Part shown: positions 6,083 to 7,986 of the stretch, in pieces
How the letters are laid out: every line of letters begins with the position of its first letter
Position numbering within the stretch: the stretch's first letter is position 1
Notes under the pieces: generated by a model
What the model was told of the DNA's origin: nothing
The model's input: only the letters and a program-made list of their open reading frames with translations
The model's database searches: none
Translations under genes and position numbers: made by a program
Assembly: GCA_020445005.1 (NCBI GenBank)
Contig: JAGRHM010000411.1
Location: 1-7,986 of the forward strand
Length of the DNA: 7,986 nucleotides
From: Candidatus Competibacteraceae bacterium
GTDB lineage: Bacteria; Pseudomonadota; Gammaproteobacteria; Competibacterales; Competibacteraceae
Reading direction: 5' to 3'

Positions 6083-7291
6083 TCATACCGGTTTCGCCCA
6101 AATCCGGACCCGCAACTCTTCACCGATCAACTCAAAATCCGGCTCTCTTCCCGACAGCAGGCGGGACAGCCGGATGATCAGTCGGGGAATGCCGGTGCCA
6201 ATCGCGCTCATATAGCCCAGTTGCGTCAACAGGGTTGCCAGTCGCCGGTTGCGCTCGGCATGAACGCCCAAGCGAATGTTTTCCAAGGTGACCGAATTGG
6301 GTAGACCTCCGGGGCTGCGCACTTCCACCCGATCGGAAAACAGGAAGATCCGGACTTGCGAACCGCCGAAACTGTAATCGCGATGGGCAATCGCGTTCAC
6401 CACGGCCTCGCCGAGCGCCTTGCGGTCGTACAACGCAAGGTCCTCGCGCTGGAAGCCCAGTTCCCGCGCTGGCTGGCGGATGTTCCGCTCCAGGAATAGG
6501 CGGGTATCGGTAATGATTTCCGGCAACCGTCCAGTGATTTCCCGCCGGTCCAGGATGTCGGCATCCTCATCTACTCCAGCGAAGGCGACTGCTGACAACC
6601 GACTTTGCGGCATGAAGCGCTGCGGCGCCACGCCGAACATCAGCAAACCAGCCACGGTCAACCGCCACTCGCCATCGACTTCCGCCGCCAGCCGGAGATT
6701 GTGCAGCAGCGTCTCCAGCGCTAACCGGCTTTGTTCCAGTTGCTCTCCCAGCGACAGGCCAAATTGCGCCTCGTGATAGGCGGCAAAGGCATCTTGTGAC
6801 AGATCGTTCAGCGTGGTCTCCCAAATCGGGCTTTCATCGTAGTGCAATTCGCCCGCGGCCTGGGCAATCCGCACCAGCTCTCGACCAGTCGCATCCTTTT
6901 TATCTTTGCCGACCCGGATATAAAACCGCCCTCCCGCCGTGCGGTAGGGTTTCAGCCGATTCAGCGCCGACAGGACCGTCAAAGCCACAATATCGCGGCC
7001 TTCGACCGTGTGTTGTTCTAATACCGGGCTGACCGGCGGAATACAGCGATCCCGGCAGAGATGGGTCAGGGACTGGAATGTGGTCGCGCTATCCGTCAAG
7101 CCGACAACCGCACCATCGTCAGCGACGCCAAAGTACAGGCAACCGCCCTCGCTGTTGGCAAAGGCTACAATTTCTCCAGCCACGCTTTCCGGATTTTCCA
7201 ATTGGCGTTTGAATTCCCGGTGCTGACTTTCGCCTTGGGCAAACTCGGCTAACAGATCGTGTTTGCTCATTATGATCTTCGTCATGTCCAT
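6083..7291 (-). CDS. AlbA_2 (Schlafen-like) / HATPase_c_4 ATP-binding protein
   Basis: This is a predicted nucleic-acid-binding ATPase of the COG2865 type, 402 residues. The N-terminal AlbA_2 domain (about 15-145) shows ESQHREFKR and EIVAFANSEGGCLYFGVADDG. A middle linker follows, then a GHKL-type HATPase_c_4 domain (about 285-375). That domain has the N-box EAVVNAIAHRDY (295-306), DRVEVRSPGGLP (320-331) and GTGIPR (365-370). Family members often carry a winged-helix domain after the ATPase; here the protein ends soon after, so that part is missing. The role of the family is poorly defined; regulation and phage defence have both been proposed. The start is uncertain: ATG 7291, 7285 and 7270 are all in frame and none has a strong ribosome site. 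It follows the Uma2 gene in the same direction and lies between the two 48-bp repeats, suggesting it is a passenger of an inserted segment. Confidence 0.85.
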   Translation of the reverse strand: MDMTKIIMSKHDLLAEFAQGESQHREFKRQLENPESVAGEIVAFANSEGGCLYFGVADDGAVVGLTDSATTFQSLTHLCRDRCIPPVSPVLEQHTVEGRDIVALTVLSALNRLKPYRTAGGRFYIRVGKDKKDATGRELVRIAQAAGELHYDESPIWETTLNDLSQDAFAAYHEAQFGLSLGEQLEQSRLALETLLHNLRLAAEVDGEWRLTVAGLLMFGVAPQRFMPQSRLSAVAFAGVDEDADILDRREITGRLPEIITDTRLFLERNIRQPARELGFQREDLALYDRKALGEAVVNAIAHRDYSFGGSQVRIFLFSDRVEVRSPGGLPNSVTLENIRLGVHAERNRRLATLLTQLGYMSAIGTGIPRLIIRLSRLLSGREPDFELIGEELRVRIWAKPV

Positions 7292-7376
7292 CTATGCACT
7301 CGGTAAATGTGTCAAACCACGGTGGAGCGGGCGCGGCTGGCGGGGTTGTTATAGCAGACAATCCCTGACCTGTCAG
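7292..7376. other. Junction region between AlbA_2 and Uma2 genes
   Basis: These 85 bp separate two minus-strand genes and hold the second copy of the lyase tail, antisense to both. The left part carries ATGCACTCGG at 7294-7303. Homology to the lyase gene begins exactly at 7307. A small dyad, CTGAC-CT-GTCAG, lies at 7365-7376, directly after the Uma2 stop, with no T-run. No clear promoter for the AlbA_2 gene was recognised, so read-through from Uma2 is possible. Confidence 0.5.
7307..7354 (+). pseudogene. Detached 3' end of the lyase gene (48-bp direct repeat, copy 2)
   Basis: This fragment reads MCQTTVERARLAGLL and a TAG stop in the same frame as the end of the intact lyase gene at 6001-6048. 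There are two differences, both synonymous. Upstream of 7307 the frame meets a TAA at once and similarity is lost, so only the tail of the gene is present. It cannot be a functional gene. Synonymous-only divergence suggests the two tails diverged while each was under selection as part of a working gene, rather than being a fresh copy that decayed. It ends 22 bp before the Uma2 stop codon. Confidence 0.85.
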
Positions 7377-7916
7377 TCAGATGTATAATTCATCCAGGTC
7401 TAAAGAAAAATCCACCGAGCGCAGTTCAACCGCCCCGCCGATCAGAATGACGCGCTGCCATTGCTCGGCGCGGCGATAAACTTCGATGTGCCGCACTTCC
7501 TGCGCGACCAGGACATACTCTTCCAGACTGGCCATCTGTTGGTAGGCGAGACGCTTGTTCTGACGGTCCTTCTGTGCGGTCGAATTGGACAAAACTTCGA
7601 TAATCAGTTTCGGATTTTTGCAGATTAAATCCTGATCGTCCTGGGGGTCGCAGGTCACGACCACATCGGGATAGAAAACATCCTGAGCGGCTTGTACCTT
7701 GAAATCCGAGGTGAGAACCGTACAGGGCGTACCCCGCAGATGGTGATAGAGGCGCGCTGCCAAAGCCACGATCAAGCGGGCATGAGCAAAAGTGCCGCCG
7801 GTCATGGCGACAATCCGGCCATCGATCCACTCGTGTCGGGTATCCTGCTGGTTTTCCCAAGCGAGGAAGGCGTCCGCATCGCTGACGTCAGGCAGGATTT
7901 TAGCAGCGGCTTGCAT
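7377..7916 (-). CDS. Uma2 family (DUF820) putative PD-(D/E)XK endonuclease
   Basis: This 179-residue protein has the standard Uma2/DUF820 layout. It opens with HEWIDGRIVAMTGGTFAHARL (28-48). The predicted nuclease core is D84 in FYPDVVV, E107 in LIIEVLSNST, and K121 after KDRQNK. It continues with LAYQQMASLEEYVLV and ends in the usual beta-rich LRSVDFSLDLDEL. The restriction-like fold is known for the family, but its biological role is not settled; members are often scattered in many copies and associated with mobile DNA. The length is normal and all core residues are present, so it looks intact. ATG 7916 has GGAGAG about 5 nt upstream on the minus strand, a good ribosome site. Its stop lies 22 bp from the detached lyase tail, suggesting it was the lyase's original convergent neighbour. 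Confidence 0.88.
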   Translation of the reverse strand: MQAAAKILPDVSDADAFLAWENQQDTRHEWIDGRIVAMTGGTFAHARLIVALAARLYHHLRGTPCTVLTSDFKVQAAQDVFYPDVVVTCDPQDDQDLICKNPKLIIEVLSNSTAQKDRQNKRLAYQQMASLEEYVLVAQEVRHIEVYRRAEQWQRVILIGGAVELRSVDFSLDLDELYI

Positions 7917-7986
7917 GCGACTCTCCAGGTTGATTCGGTAACGGCTTTAATTTTAGTCCGTGTGTGATTTACAGAAGTGGGTGCAA
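7917..7986 (-). promoter_or_regulatory. Upstream region of the Uma2 gene
   Basis: The 70 bp before the Uma2 start, read on the minus strand, contain the ribosome binding site and an AT-rich stretch (around 7946-7956) that could include a -10 element such as TAAAAT. I found no -35 with acceptable spacing, so the promoter is not assigned. No other gene is seen to the window edge. Confidence 0.3.

Noticed and set aside
6001..7354. The 48-bp repeats as a CRISPR array or tRNA attachment site
   Set aside because: There are only two copies 1306 bp apart with a gene between them, and the repeat is protein-coding sequence, not a tRNA end. No cas gene or integrase is present.
7365..7376. Dyad CTGAC-CT-GTCAG after the Uma2 stop as a terminator
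   Set aside because: The stem is only 5 bp with a 2-nt loop and no T-run follows on either strand.

Overview
The window looks like a stretch of proteobacterial, probably gammaproteobacterial, chromosome. The best evidence is the ABC ATPase at 763-1689, which follows E. coli YadG as I remember it almost motif by motif. Coding DNA is moderately GC-rich, genes are tightly packed, and Uma2 and AlbA_2/HATPase genes are present. The exact genus cannot be read from the sequence.

Layout. Positions 1-295 are non-coding and AT-rich. They hold what looks like a complete sigma-54 control region: two operator dyads 31 bp apart, an AT-rich spacer, and a -24/-12 element with exact GG-N10-GC spacing. It leads into a small XRE-family regulator (296-646). 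A 79-bp hairpin-forming inverted repeat separates this gene from the convergent yadG-like ATPase, which has no permease gene beside it. Divergently from yadG, 78 bp away, starts a four-gene operon (1768-6048) with overlaps or gaps of a few bases: two paralogous class III CoA-transferases (SmtA-like, SmtB-like), a mesaconyl-C4-CoA hydratase (Meh)-like protein, and a malyl-CoA/citramalyl-CoA lyase-type aldolase.

The operon makes sense as one pathway, matching part of the second cycle of the 3-hydroxypropionate bi-cycle known from Chloroflexus. CoA is moved from succinyl-CoA to malate or citramalate. Mesaconyl-C4-CoA is hydrated to citramalyl-CoA. The lyase then cleaves citramalyl-CoA to acetyl-CoA and pyruvate, or malyl-CoA to acetyl-CoA and glyoxylate. 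The mesaconyl-C1-CoA hydratase and the C1-C4 CoA transferase are not in the window, so the module may serve dicarboxylate or C5-acid assimilation rather than autotrophy.

The right end carries two minus-strand accessory genes: an AlbA_2/HATPase_c_4 protein (6083-7291) and a Uma2-family nuclease-fold protein (7377-7916). The last 48 bp of the lyase gene, including its stop codon, occur a second time at 7307-7354. The two differences are both synonymous. The AlbA_2 gene therefore sits between two copies of the lyase gene's 3' end. This is the footprint expected of a segment that inserted at the end of the gene and brought its own version of that end. This footprint and the sigma-54 control region are the two most unusual features of the window.
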